Of a stretch of 64,000 bases of DNA, positions 50,497 to 59,728 are shown piece by piece. The position numbers were made by a program, and so were the translations under genes. The notes beneath the pieces are model-generated. The model was given only the letters and a program-made list of their open reading frames with translations. It did no database searches and was not told the origin of the DNA. Each line of letters starts with the position of its first letter. The first letter of the stretch is position 1. The stretch is from VXLM01 sp965242665 (GTDB lineage Bacteria > Chloroflexota > Dehalococcoidia > Lucifugimonadales > VXLM01): assembly GCA_965242665.1 (NCBI GenBank), contig OZ251484.1, positions 3,038,001 to 3,102,000 of the forward strand, written 5' to 3'.

Positions 50497-53400
50497 TTAT
50501 GCCGTCATCCTCGCCCCGGCCGCTGCGCCGCGCGGAGGGGAGAGCAGGGCGATTGCCTGGCTGCGGGTGAATTCGTCTACTTCGTCCCGCCAATGGATGT
50601 CGCCGCTTTCCAGGGACGCGATCGGCGCGCCGTTTTGGTACACGACTCTATTGCCCGTGAGCGCAGGCACTCGAGCGCCGGGACTCGTGATGCCGGCCAA
50701 GTTGAGCGGGTCACATGCGGATAGTGCTATCGGTCGATCGTCCTTGCCTGTGCGCCGGATCGTGCGGAGCCGTTCTACTGCTTCCGGCAGGGCGAACTGC
50801 TCACCGACGAAGTTTGCTACGAACCGCCCCCCGCGAATCTCTCCGCGAGCCTCCGCCCGCCGGTAGACCTGTACCAGATAGCGCCACCGCGGAGCGTTGG
50901 TCTCTCGAACGAGGAGTTCGGGGAAGACGACCCCGTATCGGAGCAGAAGCTGATGCGATCTCGCTTCGATGGCATCGTGCTCGGTGGTCTTGCCGTGGAG
51001 CAGCGACCATCGGCTGCTGGGGATCCTGCGGCGCAGGCCTCGCCCAAAGGTTGGGGATCGGCGATGGTGGTGTTTGTTCGCGGAGCCGTCGATCATTCTG
51101 CGTACTGCGGTGAACCCGTCGGAGGTGACCAGCCCCGCCGCGGCGAGTTTCCATAGGGCGTCTTCCACGTCCGACGGGAGGCGGCCTGTGGACGATACGA
51201 TGTCTTGGATGAATGAGGCCCCGGCCTCTGCGAGGTAGGCAAGCACCTCGCCTTGAGCGCCGAGCAGGGTGTTTTCGTCCGTCGATCGTTCACGCAGCAG
51301 CCAGGCGGTGGATTCGCGAAGCGCTAGGGAGATGCGTCCGTTGCGGGTAAGCGCGCCCTTGGTAATCGGGGTGTCCTCGTCGATTGGGCGGCGGCTGAAT
51401 CGCCCCCATACGACTTCGCCGGAAAGGCACAGGCTGTCGAGCATCTTTGGGGAGTAGTCGGCGACGCGCGCCGGCAGGATTTCCGATTCCCACACGCCGG
51501 CAGCGGCTTCGAAGCCCTGCATCTGCTCGATGATTTCGAGCAATCCTCCCTCGTCGCGCGCCTTTCCGCTTGTCCCGACGCGCTGCCACGCGATGAGAAA
51601 GCGCATCAGGGTTGCAGGAGACACCGGTTCGATCTCCCTCCGGAGCCGGCCAATCGTGTCGCGGTGAATGCGCGCCAGAATCCGCCGGTCGCAGAACTCC
51701 TGGCTCTTTTGTCCGGGCCTGAACTGTCCGCGCAGGATATTCCCCGTCGACTCCAGGTGCGCCAAGGCTATCTCTACTGCCGCTTCGCGCATACCGAGTG
51801 ACCGAGCCATTTCGCCCGCAGTGAACGGGCCGACGCATTCCGTGCGGTTGCGAACGAGAATGCGCTCCGCGTCGTCCTGGGTATGCGGTTCGCTCTGGCT
51901 TTGCCACAATGTCACGCTGCCCGGCTCGAACGCTGCATCGGGAAACGCCGCGAGGACGAGCGGAACGCGCTCGGTCGCCACCCATGCTTGCCGGCCGTCG
52001 CCGTAGGTGGCCGTGGACGCGCGTCCGTCGTTCACCAGGATGGCGAACCAATGCTCCATCTCTGTGACCTTGGCCGTTCCGCGCACCGCGTCTTCGAGCG
52101 GCAGGATGCCGAGTGAGAGGAGGGCGTCGTGGAGTTCGTCGGCGTCGCGGATGAGGGGCCAGGCGTCTCTGGCTGCGTTTTCGATTGCTGCTGCGTCGAG
52201 CGAGGCGAGGTCTCTTTGGTCTTCCGGCAAGGCTCGCCGGAGCGCCACTGCCCGCGCCCGCCGCTCGCCGACCTCCGTATCCTCATCCAAGAAGGCGTAA
52301 GGCATCGCGTTGAGGATCTGATGACTGAAGACGGAAGGCTGCGTGGTGTCCCGTCCGAGAATTTCGACTTCACCTGCCGCGATAGCCTGTAGCACCTCCC
52401 GGAATCCGTCGATGTCCATCGCTTCGTGCAGGGCGTCCCGCATCGTTTCGAACACCAGCGGATGATCGGGCACTTCCACATCGCCCGGCATGGCGTTGTC
52501 TTGGCACATGACCTGTTCTGGGAATACCGCCGCGAGCAGATCGTCCGAACGCATCCGCAAGAGGGCCGGCGGCGTTTTCTTGCCGTTGGAGAAGCGCAGT
52601 AACGCCAATGCACGAGAGGCGTCCCATCTCCATCGTATGGGGAATAGGGGAGTCTGCAAGACCGCTTGCGTGAGTACCTTCTCGACTTTGTCCAACGGCA
52701 CGTACTTGAACACGTCCTCGATGGGGAACGATAGAGATGGGCCGAGGGACAGGTTGATGCCGTCCTCTGTGGCGGATGCTTGGAGTTCGAAGTCGAACGT
52801 GCGGCATATCTCCTTGCGGAGCGCGAATCCCCACGCCTTGTTTACGCGAGAGCCGTATGGTGAATGCACGACCAGCTGCATTCCTCCCGACTCGTCGAAG
52901 AACCTCTCTGCGACGACGCGCTTCTTCGTCGGGACGGTGCCGAGAACGCGCACGCCCTCTTCGATATAGGCGGCCGCTTGCTCTGCGGCGCTGCCCTCGA
53001 ACCCTTCCGAGGCAAGCCAGCGGACGGCCTTCCCGCCGTCCAGCCGATCGTATATCTGTTCGCGCAGGTCGGATACTTCGTCAGACAACTCGGTCGTGCG
53101 CCCCGGAGCTTCTCCGAACCAGAACGGGATCGTCGGAGCCTGCCCATGAGCATCTTCGACCAGTACCTTCCCTTGCGTTACTCGGAGGATTCGCCATGGG
53201 GTGTTGCCGAGCAGGAAGACCTGGCCGCGCATACTCTCGATGGCGAAGTCCTCTTCGATCTGTCCGACGAAGGTGTTTTCCGGCTCCGCGACCACGTCGT
53301 AGGAGGCGTTGTCCGGTATCGCGCCTGCGTTGGTAAGGGCTGCAAGGCGGGCCCCTCGCCTCGCTTTCATGCGTCCATTTACGACATCCCGGTGCAGATA

Positions 53401-54831
53401 CGCCCTCCTGCGCCCTTCTCGTGGAGCCGGCCCTTCTGCGAGCATCTCCAAGACCTCGCTGTACCGTTCGCGCGGCAAGCGCCGATACGGGTACGCACGC
53501 CTGACGAGGTCGAACATCTCGTCTTCCCCGTATTCCCTCGCCGCACACTCTGCCACGATCTGTTGGCACAGCACGTCCAGAGGCCACTCCGGGATGGATA
53601 GTGTGTCGAGCGCTCCGTGCTGGAATGCGCGTATCAACGCCATGCACTCGATCAGTTCGTCTCTCGTCAACGGAAACAACCGCCCCTTTGGCGTGCCTCC
53701 AACGGAATGCCCCGATCTGCCGATTCGCTGGAGCAGCACGCTAACCGAGCGCGGGGAGCCGATTTGGCACACCAAGTCGATCGCGCCGATGTCGATGCCC
53801 AGCTCGAGGGACGCCGTCGCCACGCAGAGTTTCACGTTTCCCTCTTTGAGCTTCACCTCTGCGTCTCGCCGCCGGTCGTGCGACATGCTTCCGTGGTGGG
53901 CGACCACGTGATCCTCCCCCAACTTCTGCGAAAGTTGGTGCGCCAGTCGTTCGACGAGCCTGCGAGTGTTGACGAACAACAACGTCGTGCGGTGCTCATC
54001 GGTCAATTCGGCTATGCGGTCGAGTGTGCGGTCCCACAGCTCATGCGTCGCTATCGGTCCGAGTTCGTCTTCTCGCGGCATCTCGATGGCGAGGTCGATT
54101 TCCCTGGCATGTCCGGTATCGACGATCAGGCAGTTGGGCGCGCCGTCTTTGCCGATGTTGTCCGTTCCGACGAGGAATCGCCCCATCTCATCGATGGGTT
54201 TCTGAGTCGCTGATAGACCGATGCGAGTGATCGGTGCGTCGGACAATTCGACCAGCCGCTCGATCGACAGGCTCAGATGCGAGCCGCGTTTGTCGTCGGC
54301 CACTGCGTGAAGCTCGTCCACGATCAGCGTTTCCGCCCCCTCGAGTCCGCGTCGACCGCTCTCGGATGTCAAGAGGATGTAGAGTGATTCCGGAGTGGTG
54401 ACGAGCACATGCGGCGGCTTCTTCGCCATTTGTTGCCGCTCGCGCTGCGGTGTGTCTCCGGTTCGCACCGACACGCGGATGTCAGGGAGTGGAGTCCCGC
54501 GCTCTTCCGCGAGGTCCTGGAGTTGGCGCAAGGGGCTCACGAGGTTGCGTCGAATGTCGTTCGAGAGCGCCCGTAGGGGAGAGACGTATACCACCTGCGT
54601 CCGATCCGGTATCTCCCCTTCCAGTCCTTGGCGCACAAGGCCATCCAGACACGTCAAGAACGCCGCCAGCGTCTTCCCTGACCCGGTGGGAGCAGAGATG
54701 AGCGTGTGGCGGCCCTGCGCGATGGCGGGCCATCCCTCCGCCTGCGCGTCCGTGGGTGCATCGAAACGGCTCATGAACCACTCGCGGACGAGCGGATGAA
54801 ATGACGAAAGCGGGTCTTGCAACACGTTCAC
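50497..54831 (-). CDS. lhr: Large superfamily 2 helicase Lhr
   Basis: 1,444 residues, the long Lhr form. FHPLVREWFMSRFDAPTDAQAEGW (Q-motif region) sits directly after the GTG 54831 start. Walker A is ISAPTGSGKTLAAFL, motif Ib TTPESLYILLTS, DEAH-box equivalent LIVDELHAV, motif III GLSATQKP, motif V VATASLELGIDIGAIDLV, motif VI QRIGRSGHSVGG. The winged-helix, Lhr-specific and long C-terminal domains follow. Lhr is an ATP-dependent 3'-5' helicase acting on DNA and DNA/RNA hybrids; in mycobacteria it is DNA-damage inducible. A 16-bp palindrome covers the region just before its start codon. It is divergent from the AAA gene. Confidence 0.93.
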   Translation of the reverse strand: MNVLQDPLSSFHPLVREWFMSRFDAPTDAQAEGWPAIAQGRHTLISAPTGSGKTLAAFLTCLDGLVRQGLEGEIPDRTQVVYVSPLRALSNDIRRNLVSPLRQLQDLAEERGTPLPDIRVSVRTGDTPQRERQQMAKKPPHVLVTTPESLYILLTSESGRRGLEGAETLIVDELHAVADDKRGSHLSLSIERLVELSDAPITRIGLSATQKPIDEMGRFLVGTDNIGKDGAPNCLIVDTGHAREIDLAIEMPREDELGPIATHELWDRTLDRIAELTDEHRTTLLFVNTRRLVERLAHQLSQKLGEDHVVAHHGSMSHDRRRDAEVKLKEGNVKLCVATASLELGIDIGAIDLVCQIGSPRSVSVLLQRIGRSGHSVGGTPKGRLFPLTRDELIECMALIRAFQHGALDTLSIPEWPLDVLCQQIVAECAAREYGEDEMFDLVRRAYPYRRLPRERYSEVLEMLAEGPAPREGRRRAYLHRDVVNGRMKARRGARLAALTNAGAIPDNASYDVVAEPENTFVGQIEEDFAIESMRGQVFLLGNTPWRILRVTQGKVLVEDAHGQAPTIPFWFGEAPGRTTELSDEVSDLREQIYDRLDGGKAVRWLASEGFEGSAAEQAAAYIEEGVRVLGTVPTKKRVVAERFFDESGGMQLVVHSPYGSRVNKAWGFALRKEICRTFDFELQASATEDGINLSLGPSLSFPIEDVFKYVPLDKVEKVLTQAVLQTPLFPIRWRWDASRALALLRFSNGKKTPPALLRMRSDDLLAAVFPEQVMCQDNAMPGDVEVPDHPLVFETMRDALHEAMDIDGFREVLQAIAAGEVEILGRDTTQPSVFSHQILNAMPYAFLDEDTEVGERRARAVALRRALPEDQRDLASLDAAAIENAARDAWPLIRDADELHDALLSLGILPLEDAVRGTAKVTEMEHWFAILVNDGRASTATYGDGRQAWVATERVPLVLAAFPDAAFEPGSVTLWQSQSEPHTQDDAERILVRNRTECVGPFTAGEMARSLGMREAAVEIALAHLESTGNILRGQFRPGQKSQEFCDRRILARIHRDTIGRLRREIEPVSPATLMRFLIAWQRVGTSGKARDEGGLLEIIEQMQGFEAAAGVWESEILPARVADYSPKMLDSLCLSGEVVWGRFSRRPIDEDTPITKGALTRNGRISLALRESTAWLLRERSTDENTLLGAQGEVLAYLAEAGASFIQDIVSSTGRLPSDVEDALWKLAAAGLVTSDGFTAVRRMIDGSANKHHHRRSPTFGRGLRRRIPSSRWSLLHGKTTEHDAIEARSHQLLLRYGVVFPELLVRETNAPRWRYLVQVYRRAEARGEIRGGRFVANFVGEQFALPEAVERLRTIRRTGKDDRPIALSACDPLNLAGITSPGARVPALTGNRVVYQNGAPIASLESGDIHWRDEVDEFTRSQAIALLSPPRGAAAGARMTA

Positions 54832-54834
54832 CTA

Positions 54835-54850
54835 GTACAAACGTTTGTAC
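54835..54850. promoter_or_regulatory. 16-bp palindromic operator at the lhr start
   Basis: GTACAAACGTTTGTAC is a perfect palindrome located 3-19 nt upstream of the lhr GTG start. On the lhr strand it is preceded within 2-4 nt by TATACT, a good -10. A bound repressor would cover the transcription start. A LexA-like SOS repressor is one candidate. The rest of the divergent gap (54851-55115) shows no further clear signal. Confidence 0.55.
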
Positions 54851-55115
54851 AGAGTATACCAGATTTTGGCGCGGACGCTGCAGGTATTCCGGACGCGCGG
54901 CGGCGCTTCCGGATATGGGAACGTCTGAAAATCCGAGGAGTCTCCGAGCGTGGCGATTCCTTCCTGTATAGTTGCAGCGGCCAGACAAGTCGTGTAAAAT
55001 GAGGACAACCTTGCATGTGAGTCGAGTCCGTCAGCTCTTCTTACTTGTCGTAAGGTGTGGACAAGAGAGAATTTAGGATAGGGGTTGATGCCCGTGTCCT
55101 TCCTCTTGTAATGAA

Positions 55116-55132
55116 ATCTTCCTAGGGAAGAT
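55116..55132. promoter_or_regulatory. Inverted repeat before the AAA ATPase start
   Basis: ATCTTCC-TAG-GGAAGAT, perfect 7-bp arms, ends 10 nt before ATG 55143, where a Shine-Dalgarno would be expected. It could be an operator or a translational hairpin controlling the ATPase-DUF4276 pair. Confidence 0.4.
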
Positions 55133-55142
55133 CGGTGTTACC

Positions 55143-56330
55143 ATGCAAATAGAGAGCATACGGATCAAGAACTACCGTTGTTTTCGTGATATTGTGCTGA
55201 ATGACTTGTCGCAGATGGTTGTAGTCGTCGGCGCGAATGGATCCGGCAAGTCGTCGCTCTTCGACGTGTTCTCCTTTCTGAAGGATGCGCTCACTCAGAA
55301 CGTTGCATCCGCGGTGGCTCGGCGTGGCGGCTATCGGGAGTTAGTGAGCCGTGGACAGAATGGTCCTATAGGAATCACGGTAAAGTTTCGAGAGAGTGGT
55401 GGACGGTTGGCTACCTATCGCCTCGAATTAGCTATGGATGGCCCGGAGAAGGACGGGCCAGTAGTCGTAAGTCGAGAGGTACTGAGCTATCGCAGGGGTG
55501 GCCACGGTCGTCCGTGGAACTTCATTGACTTCAGTCGAGGATCGGGCCGTGCGATTACAAACGAGTCAGTGTATGGCCAGAAGGACGCCAAGGAAGAAAG
55601 AGAGGAATATGAGCTGGACGATCCGAGTATCCTAGCAATCAAGGGACTAGGGCAGTTCCGCGGGTTCCGCGTAGTGTCTGAGTTCCGTAGTTTGATTGAG
55701 AATTGGCACATTTCCGACTTCCACATCGCCGACGCTCGTCCCAGCGCAGAAGCTGGCTACGCCGAACATCTATCTACACGCGGTGACAACGTAGCGCAAG
55801 TCGCGCAATATCTCTACGAGAATAATCCCAGGGAGTTCAAGAGGGTCTTGGATGCGATGCGTCGGCGGGTTCCTGGGGTGAGGGATGTAGAGGCCAAACC
55901 TACTGAAGATGGACGGCTCGTACTTCGGTTTCGAGACAACACCTTCAAGGACCCGTTCATCGCGCGGTATGTCTCAGACGGAACGATCAAGATGTTCGCG
56001 TACCTAGTGTTGCTTTACGATCCCCAGCCTCATCCACTCCTGGCGATTGAGGAGCCGGAGAACCAACTCTATCCTGACTTGTTGCGAGAACTAATAGAAG
56101 AGTTCCGCGCCTATGCGAAACAAGGGGGACAAGTGTTCGTATCGACTCACTCTCCGGACTTCCTGAACGGTGCGAGGCTCGAAGAGATATTTTGGCTAGT
56201 CAAGGAAGATGGATTCACATCTGTTAATCAAGCGTCGAAACACCCGTTTCTGAAAGACCTAGTCATGGAGGGCGACCAGCCTGGCGTCCTCTGGAGACAG
56301 GGGTTTTTCACCGGAGCTGCACCGCAGTGA
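55143..56330 (+). CDS. AAA/ABC-type ATPase (OLD/RloA-like) of a two-gene defence cassette
   Basis: 395 residues. IESIRIKNYRCFRDIVLNDL and Walker A VVGANGSGKSSLFDVFSFL at the N-terminus are those of AAA_21/AAA_15 recombinational ATPases. A middle insertion follows. The C-terminal ABC half has signature-like RYVSDGTIKMFAYLVLL, Walker B LLAIEEPENQLYPDLLREL and the H-loop QVFVSTHSPDFLNG. It resembles AriA, RloA and AbiL-type ATPases that sense phage or damage and release a partner effector. The following DUF4276 gene overlaps it (GTGA). By eye the two genes are richer in A+T than their neighbours, suggesting recent transfer. Confidence 0.82.
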   Translation: MQIESIRIKNYRCFRDIVLNDLSQMVVVVGANGSGKSSLFDVFSFLKDALTQNVASAVARRGGYRELVSRGQNGPIGITVKFRESGGRLATYRLELAMDGPEKDGPVVVSREVLSYRRGGHGRPWNFIDFSRGSGRAITNESVYGQKDAKEEREEYELDDPSILAIKGLGQFRGFRVVSEFRSLIENWHISDFHIADARPSAEAGYAEHLSTRGDNVAQVAQYLYENNPREFKRVLDAMRRRVPGVRDVEAKPTEDGRLVLRFRDNTFKDPFIARYVSDGTIKMFAYLVLLYDPQPHPLLAIEEPENQLYPDLLRELIEEFRAYAKQGGQVFVSTHSPDFLNGARLEEIFWLVKEDGFTSVNQASKHPFLKDLVMEGDQPGVLWRQGFFTGAAPQ

Positions 56331-56878
56331 AGAAATTGGTTTTCTTGCTCGAAGAGAGATCCATGGGGATATTGCTCAATGCGCTTCTACCCAGGATATT
56401 TCCAGAACTGAACTTCCAATGTATTCCTCACGAGGGAAAGGAAGATCTAGAGAAAAGTATCCCCCGTAAGCTCCGAGCCTGGCGTGAGCCTGACGTGCGA
56501 TTTGTAATCTTGCGAGACAACGACGGCGCTGACTGTTTTTCTGTGAAACAACGCCTCCAACAGCTTTGTTCTGATGCTGGGCGTTCGGACACGCTTGTGA
56601 GGATTGTGTGTCAAGAGCTGGAAGCGTGGTATTTGGGAGAGCCTGACGCGCTGGCTGAAGCGTTCGGTAACGAGGAGTTGCGCGGGATTGGCCAGAAGTC
56701 GAGATTTCGTGATCCGGATAGCGTTCAGCACCCCTCTCGAGAGATCGAACGTCTTGTCCTCACGTTTCAGAAGGTTAGCGGTGCCAGATCGATGGCGCAA
56801 TTCTTGTCGAGAGAGAGGAACAAGTCGCCAAGCTTCCAATCCCTACTATCGGGGATCGACAAGATAGTCGCCCAATAA
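56327..56878 (+). CDS. DUF4276 (TOPRIM-like) effector partner
   Basis: 183 residues starting at GTG 56327 inside the ATPase stop. MKKLVFLLEERSMGILLNALLPRIFP opens with a TOPRIM-like strand-Glu, followed by RFVILRDNDGADCFSVKQRLQQL, whose DND matches the DxD of TOPRIM, and IVCQELEAWYLGEPDALAEAFG, the hallmark of DUF4276. In ATPase/TOPRIM pairs such as PARIS and AbiL the second protein is a nuclease that cleaves tRNA or DNA once released. That role is inferred here from architecture. After it, 56879-57043 contains nothing recognised. Confidence 0.8.
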   Translation: MKKLVFLLEERSMGILLNALLPRIFPELNFQCIPHEGKEDLEKSIPRKLRAWREPDVRFVILRDNDGADCFSVKQRLQQLCSDAGRSDTLVRIVCQELEAWYLGEPDALAEAFGNEELRGIGQKSRFRDPDSVQHPSREIERLVLTFQKVSGARSMAQFLSRERNKSPSFQSLLSGIDKIVAQ

Positions 56879-57043
56879 AGGTCTTTCCTTGGACATCCCC
56901 CATTCCCTGGCCAGCTGTATGATGTTGGATGTAGATTAAATGAATGTCTGTGGGAGCGCACCAGAGACTACAATCCTGTGATTAGCTGCTAGAACACTCT
57001 CCCGGTTTGGTCCGTCTGATGCGTCCGGTCGTACCGCGTCGGG

Positions 57044-57898
57044 CTATCGGATCCCGTGCTCCGCCAAGTAGTCGTGCAGCATTTGGATCGTCTTCGAGTC
57101 TTCGTCGAGGTCGAAGCCGTCGACCTTATAGACTTGGGTGGCTGCCATGCCGTCGACTGCACCGAGATCGACCGCCTGCATGATGATCGACCGGTTCTGC
57201 TCGATAGACGGCAGGAGGTTCCTTCCGCTGTGTTTGGAGAGGGAAGCCGTAAGTCCGTACCCTCCCCAGTTGGAGACGCTGGAGATTATCAGGTGCGAAG
57301 TCGTAGTGGCGCAGGGCGGGACGGAAAGGCGCTCGTAGTTGGGAATAACGTCCGCGCAATTGCCCATGCCGATCTCGTTCCCGCCGTCGCCGATTCCAAT
57401 GGAGTATGGGAAGTCGTGGAAAAGGTAGTCGACCTTGGCGTTGTACTCGGCTATCGAACGGCCTCTGAAGTTCAAGTAGTCATGGTCGGCCGTCAGGCCG
57501 CACCGCTCGATAGCAACGAGCACGGAAGGGTCGATCTCTCGCATCAGGTCTGCGGCGAATTCCTTGCTCGTTTGGTGGTCTGCGATGGGAAACTCTATGA
57601 GGCGGGCGGTATCGCGCACCATCGGACCGATGACGGGTTCCGAGAAGCGGTCAGTGACGTAGACGACTTCGTATCCAAGTGTTTGCAGAGCGTTGCCGAT
57701 GGAGATCGCGCCCGGGGGGCCGTCTGTCTCCGTGGCTCCGGCGGCTAGGATATGGAATCCCGTAGCGATCAGCACTGCGCCGCTCTGCTCCAATACCATC
57801 TTCGCGGCGGCGTCGCAGAATCGTTCTGGAAGGTGCGGGCGAAGGGCGGAGATGTTGCGCCTATCGCGGTCGAGGATGATGTCTTCGATTGTGTTCAT
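57044..57898 (-). CDS. DUF4392 / D-glutamate cyclase-like protein
   Basis: 284 residues. IATGFHILAAGATETDGPPGAISIGNALQTLGYEVVYVTD is a nucleotide/phosphate-loop-like opening. The glutamate-cyclase (DUF4392) hallmark GIGDGGNEIGMGNCADVI lies in the middle, followed by SSVSNWGGYGLTASLS. The human relative converts D-glutamate to 5-oxo-D-proline. Whether this bacterial homologue has the same substrate cannot be told. Complete, ATG 57898. The 632 bp upstream (57899-58530) lack a gene. Confidence 0.8.
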   Translation of the reverse strand: MNTIEDIILDRDRRNISALRPHLPERFCDAAAKMVLEQSGAVLIATGFHILAAGATETDGPPGAISIGNALQTLGYEVVYVTDRFSEPVIGPMVRDTARLIEFPIADHQTSKEFAADLMREIDPSVLVAIERCGLTADHDYLNFRGRSIAEYNAKVDYLFHDFPYSIGIGDGGNEIGMGNCADVIPNYERLSVPPCATTTSHLIISSVSNWGGYGLTASLSKHSGRNLLPSIEQNRSIIMQAVDLGAVDGMAATQVYKVDGFDLDEDSKTIQMLHDYLAEHGIR

Positions 57899-58034
57899 AC
57901 TGGATTCCTGGGTAGAAGTTGCGCGGTTTCGCTTGCTTGCCGTCCTTGTGGAGTACTCTCGATATTCGAATATCTTCCTGTCGAGATGACAATATCAGCC
58001 GCGTTGGGGCTGGTCAAGCGAGTTGGATATCCTG

Positions 58035-58479
58035 GTTCCGTTCGGTCTATTGGCATGACGGCTAGGGGGCGGCAGATCCAAGCGATACGTCCAACCCGCT
58101 GCGCCACGGACGCAATCCGTGCCGAGGGAAGGGAAACGGAACGCCGTTGCCTCGCGCGCACGGGCGGGCACGAGTTTCCGTTGCGCTCTGTTGTATCCTG
58201 TCGCATTGTGTCGATTTCTGTAGACGGTGAGTTTGTCGCCGTCTCTTGCGACGCGTTGCGATTGGGTGCGGATCGGAGGCTGGCGCTTGGGGGCGCGGAG
58301 TGGCGCGGTCGGCAGGCTGCATGTCTCGCACATTGCGGCTTTCTCCTCGTGGTATGGTTTCGCGGAGTCGTCATAATTCCAGAATAGTACACAGGTTCTG
58401 TTCTGTCAAATACGGTTCGGTCGGGCAATGTGCCTGCACAGGTATCGCTGGCGATCCATGTCAATGAATCGAACGGGAG
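58035..58479. repeat. Candidate non-autonomous element with imperfect inverted ends
   Basis: GTTCCGTTCGGTCTATTGGC (58035 onward) and the reverse complement CTCCCGTTCGATTCATTGAC (from 58479) face each other 445 bp apart. Similar single copies occur at 29833-29853, 46053-46072 and 61528-61550. A second shared motif (GCGCAGC-GGTTGGAC) is at 58086-58125 on the minus strand and at 61545-61584 on the plus strand. No protein is encoded in this gene-free stretch. Confidence 0.4.
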
Positions 58480-58530
58480 CCCCAAACGGCTTCCGGTACT
58501 GTTGCGTTAGTGTGGATAGGAGATGTCGAC

Positions 58531-58734
58531 ATGGATGAGTGGCCTGAGTGTGAGTACTGCGGTAGGCCGGCTGTCTATCAGGAGCCGTCTGTCAGGGTGT
58601 CGCCCTCGTTTCTCTCTAGGGGTACGCGCGCGGAGCGGCTGCGGGTCACCAAGTACAAACTTGGCGGCGGCTACATCTGCGCGGATGACATCGAGCCAGG
58701 CTATGAGTATGGACTGCGCCCGGTCTTGCTGTGA
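58531..58734 (+). CDS. 67-aa putative small metal-binding protein
   Basis: MDEWPECEYCGRPAVYQEPSVRV then RVTKYKLGGGYICADDIEPGYEYGL. A CxxC plus a later ICADD cysteine suggest an incomplete zinc site. ATG 58531 has GGAG ~10 nt upstream; ATG 58510 is in the same frame. No homologue is recalled. It lies alone between the repeat element and the convergent NHL gene. Confidence 0.35.
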   Translation: MDEWPECEYCGRPAVYQEPSVRVSPSFLSRGTRAERLRVTKYKLGGGYICADDIEPGYEYGLRPVLL

Positions 58735-58788
58735 AACACACTAACGCAACACAACCCGGCTTCCGTCGAAATGACGGGAGGGCAGCGG

Positions 58789-59709
58789 CTATACTCTGGC
58801 GAATTTGTCGAGGGCGAGTTGCGCGCCCACCTGCGCCACGTACACATCGCCGTTGGAGTCGATCCAGATGCCGTGCGGGTATCCTTGGAACTGTCCGGGT
58901 TCCTCCCCTCTGGATCCCCAGATGCCAAGCGTTTCACCGTCGAGCGACTTCAAGATGATTTGACCGGGACCCGTGGCCACATGCATGACGCCGGACGCGT
59001 CGATGACCGCGTCGTTGCCGCCGGGCACGTCGTCCCACTCTGCGACATACTCGCCGGTAGCAGTGAATACTTGCACGCGGCCGTTCTCACGGTCAATGAC
59101 GTATACCTGCCCGCTCTGGTCAACCGCAATGCCGTGCGGCAGGTTGAACTCACCGGGCCCGGTGCCCGCAGTGCCGATGGGTTCGCCGTGTACCGCCATG
59201 TTGTAGTAGACCGCGTCTCCACTGCCCCATGAGAACTTCAGGTCGCCCGAGTGAGTGAAGGAGTGGCAGCGGTTCTGCTCGTACCCGTCGGACACATAGA
59301 GGTCGCCCGACGGCGAGATTGCCGCGTTGGTTGGTGAATGGAAGGGCATATCCGGCGGCCCTTTCCGCCCAGGAGTGCCGAGGGTCATGAGGGGGCGTCC
59401 GTCCGTGGTGAACGTCCGAACGGTGTGGTCGCCCGCGTCGGCGTGGTAGATGATGTCCTCGGAGTCGATGAATAGTCCGTGCGGGATGGTGAAGATGCTG
59501 TGCCCCCACCGGTCGAGGATCTTACCCGCCGCATCGAAGACCCACATCTCGCCTTCGTTGCCGTCCGGCCCTTGCTTGAGACGGACGCATGCGTAGACGC
59601 GGCCTTGCGAGTCTGTCGCAACATCGGAGACGACGCCTCGGGATGGGAACTCGCCCCAACGCTCTACGTGCTCGTATCTGTAGTTGGCAGCGGCGACGGC
59701 GTTTGGCAC
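58789..59709 (-). CDS. NHL-repeat beta-propeller protein (peptidyl-amidating-lyase-like)
   Basis: 306 residues, no signal peptide seen. NHL-type repeats follow one another: RGVVSDVATDSQGRVYACVR, PHGLFIDSEDIIYHADAGDHTVRTFTTDG, PTNAAISPSGDLYVSDGYEQNRCHSFT, GEFNLPHGIAVDQSGQVYVIDRENGRVQVF, GYPHGIWIDSNGDVYVAQVG. This is the arrangement of peptidylglycine alpha-amidating-lyase-like and SMP-30-like propellers. The Ca/Zn ligands of true lyases cannot be verified by eye. Such proteins are abundant in SAR202-type genomes. Start GTG 59709; a 33-aa peptide gene and a cytochrome c gene precede it on the same strand. Confidence 0.8.
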   Translation of the reverse strand: MPNAVAAANYRYEHVERWGEFPSRGVVSDVATDSQGRVYACVRLKQGPDGNEGEMWVFDAAGKILDRWGHSIFTIPHGLFIDSEDIIYHADAGDHTVRTFTTDGRPLMTLGTPGRKGPPDMPFHSPTNAAISPSGDLYVSDGYEQNRCHSFTHSGDLKFSWGSGDAVYYNMAVHGEPIGTAGTGPGEFNLPHGIAVDQSGQVYVIDRENGRVQVFTATGEYVAEWDDVPGGNDAVIDASGVMHVATGPGQIILKSLDGETLGIWGSRGEEPGQFQGYPHGIWIDSNGDVYVAQVGAQLALDKFARV

Positions 59710-59728
59710 GGTATGGACCGACCTCTTA

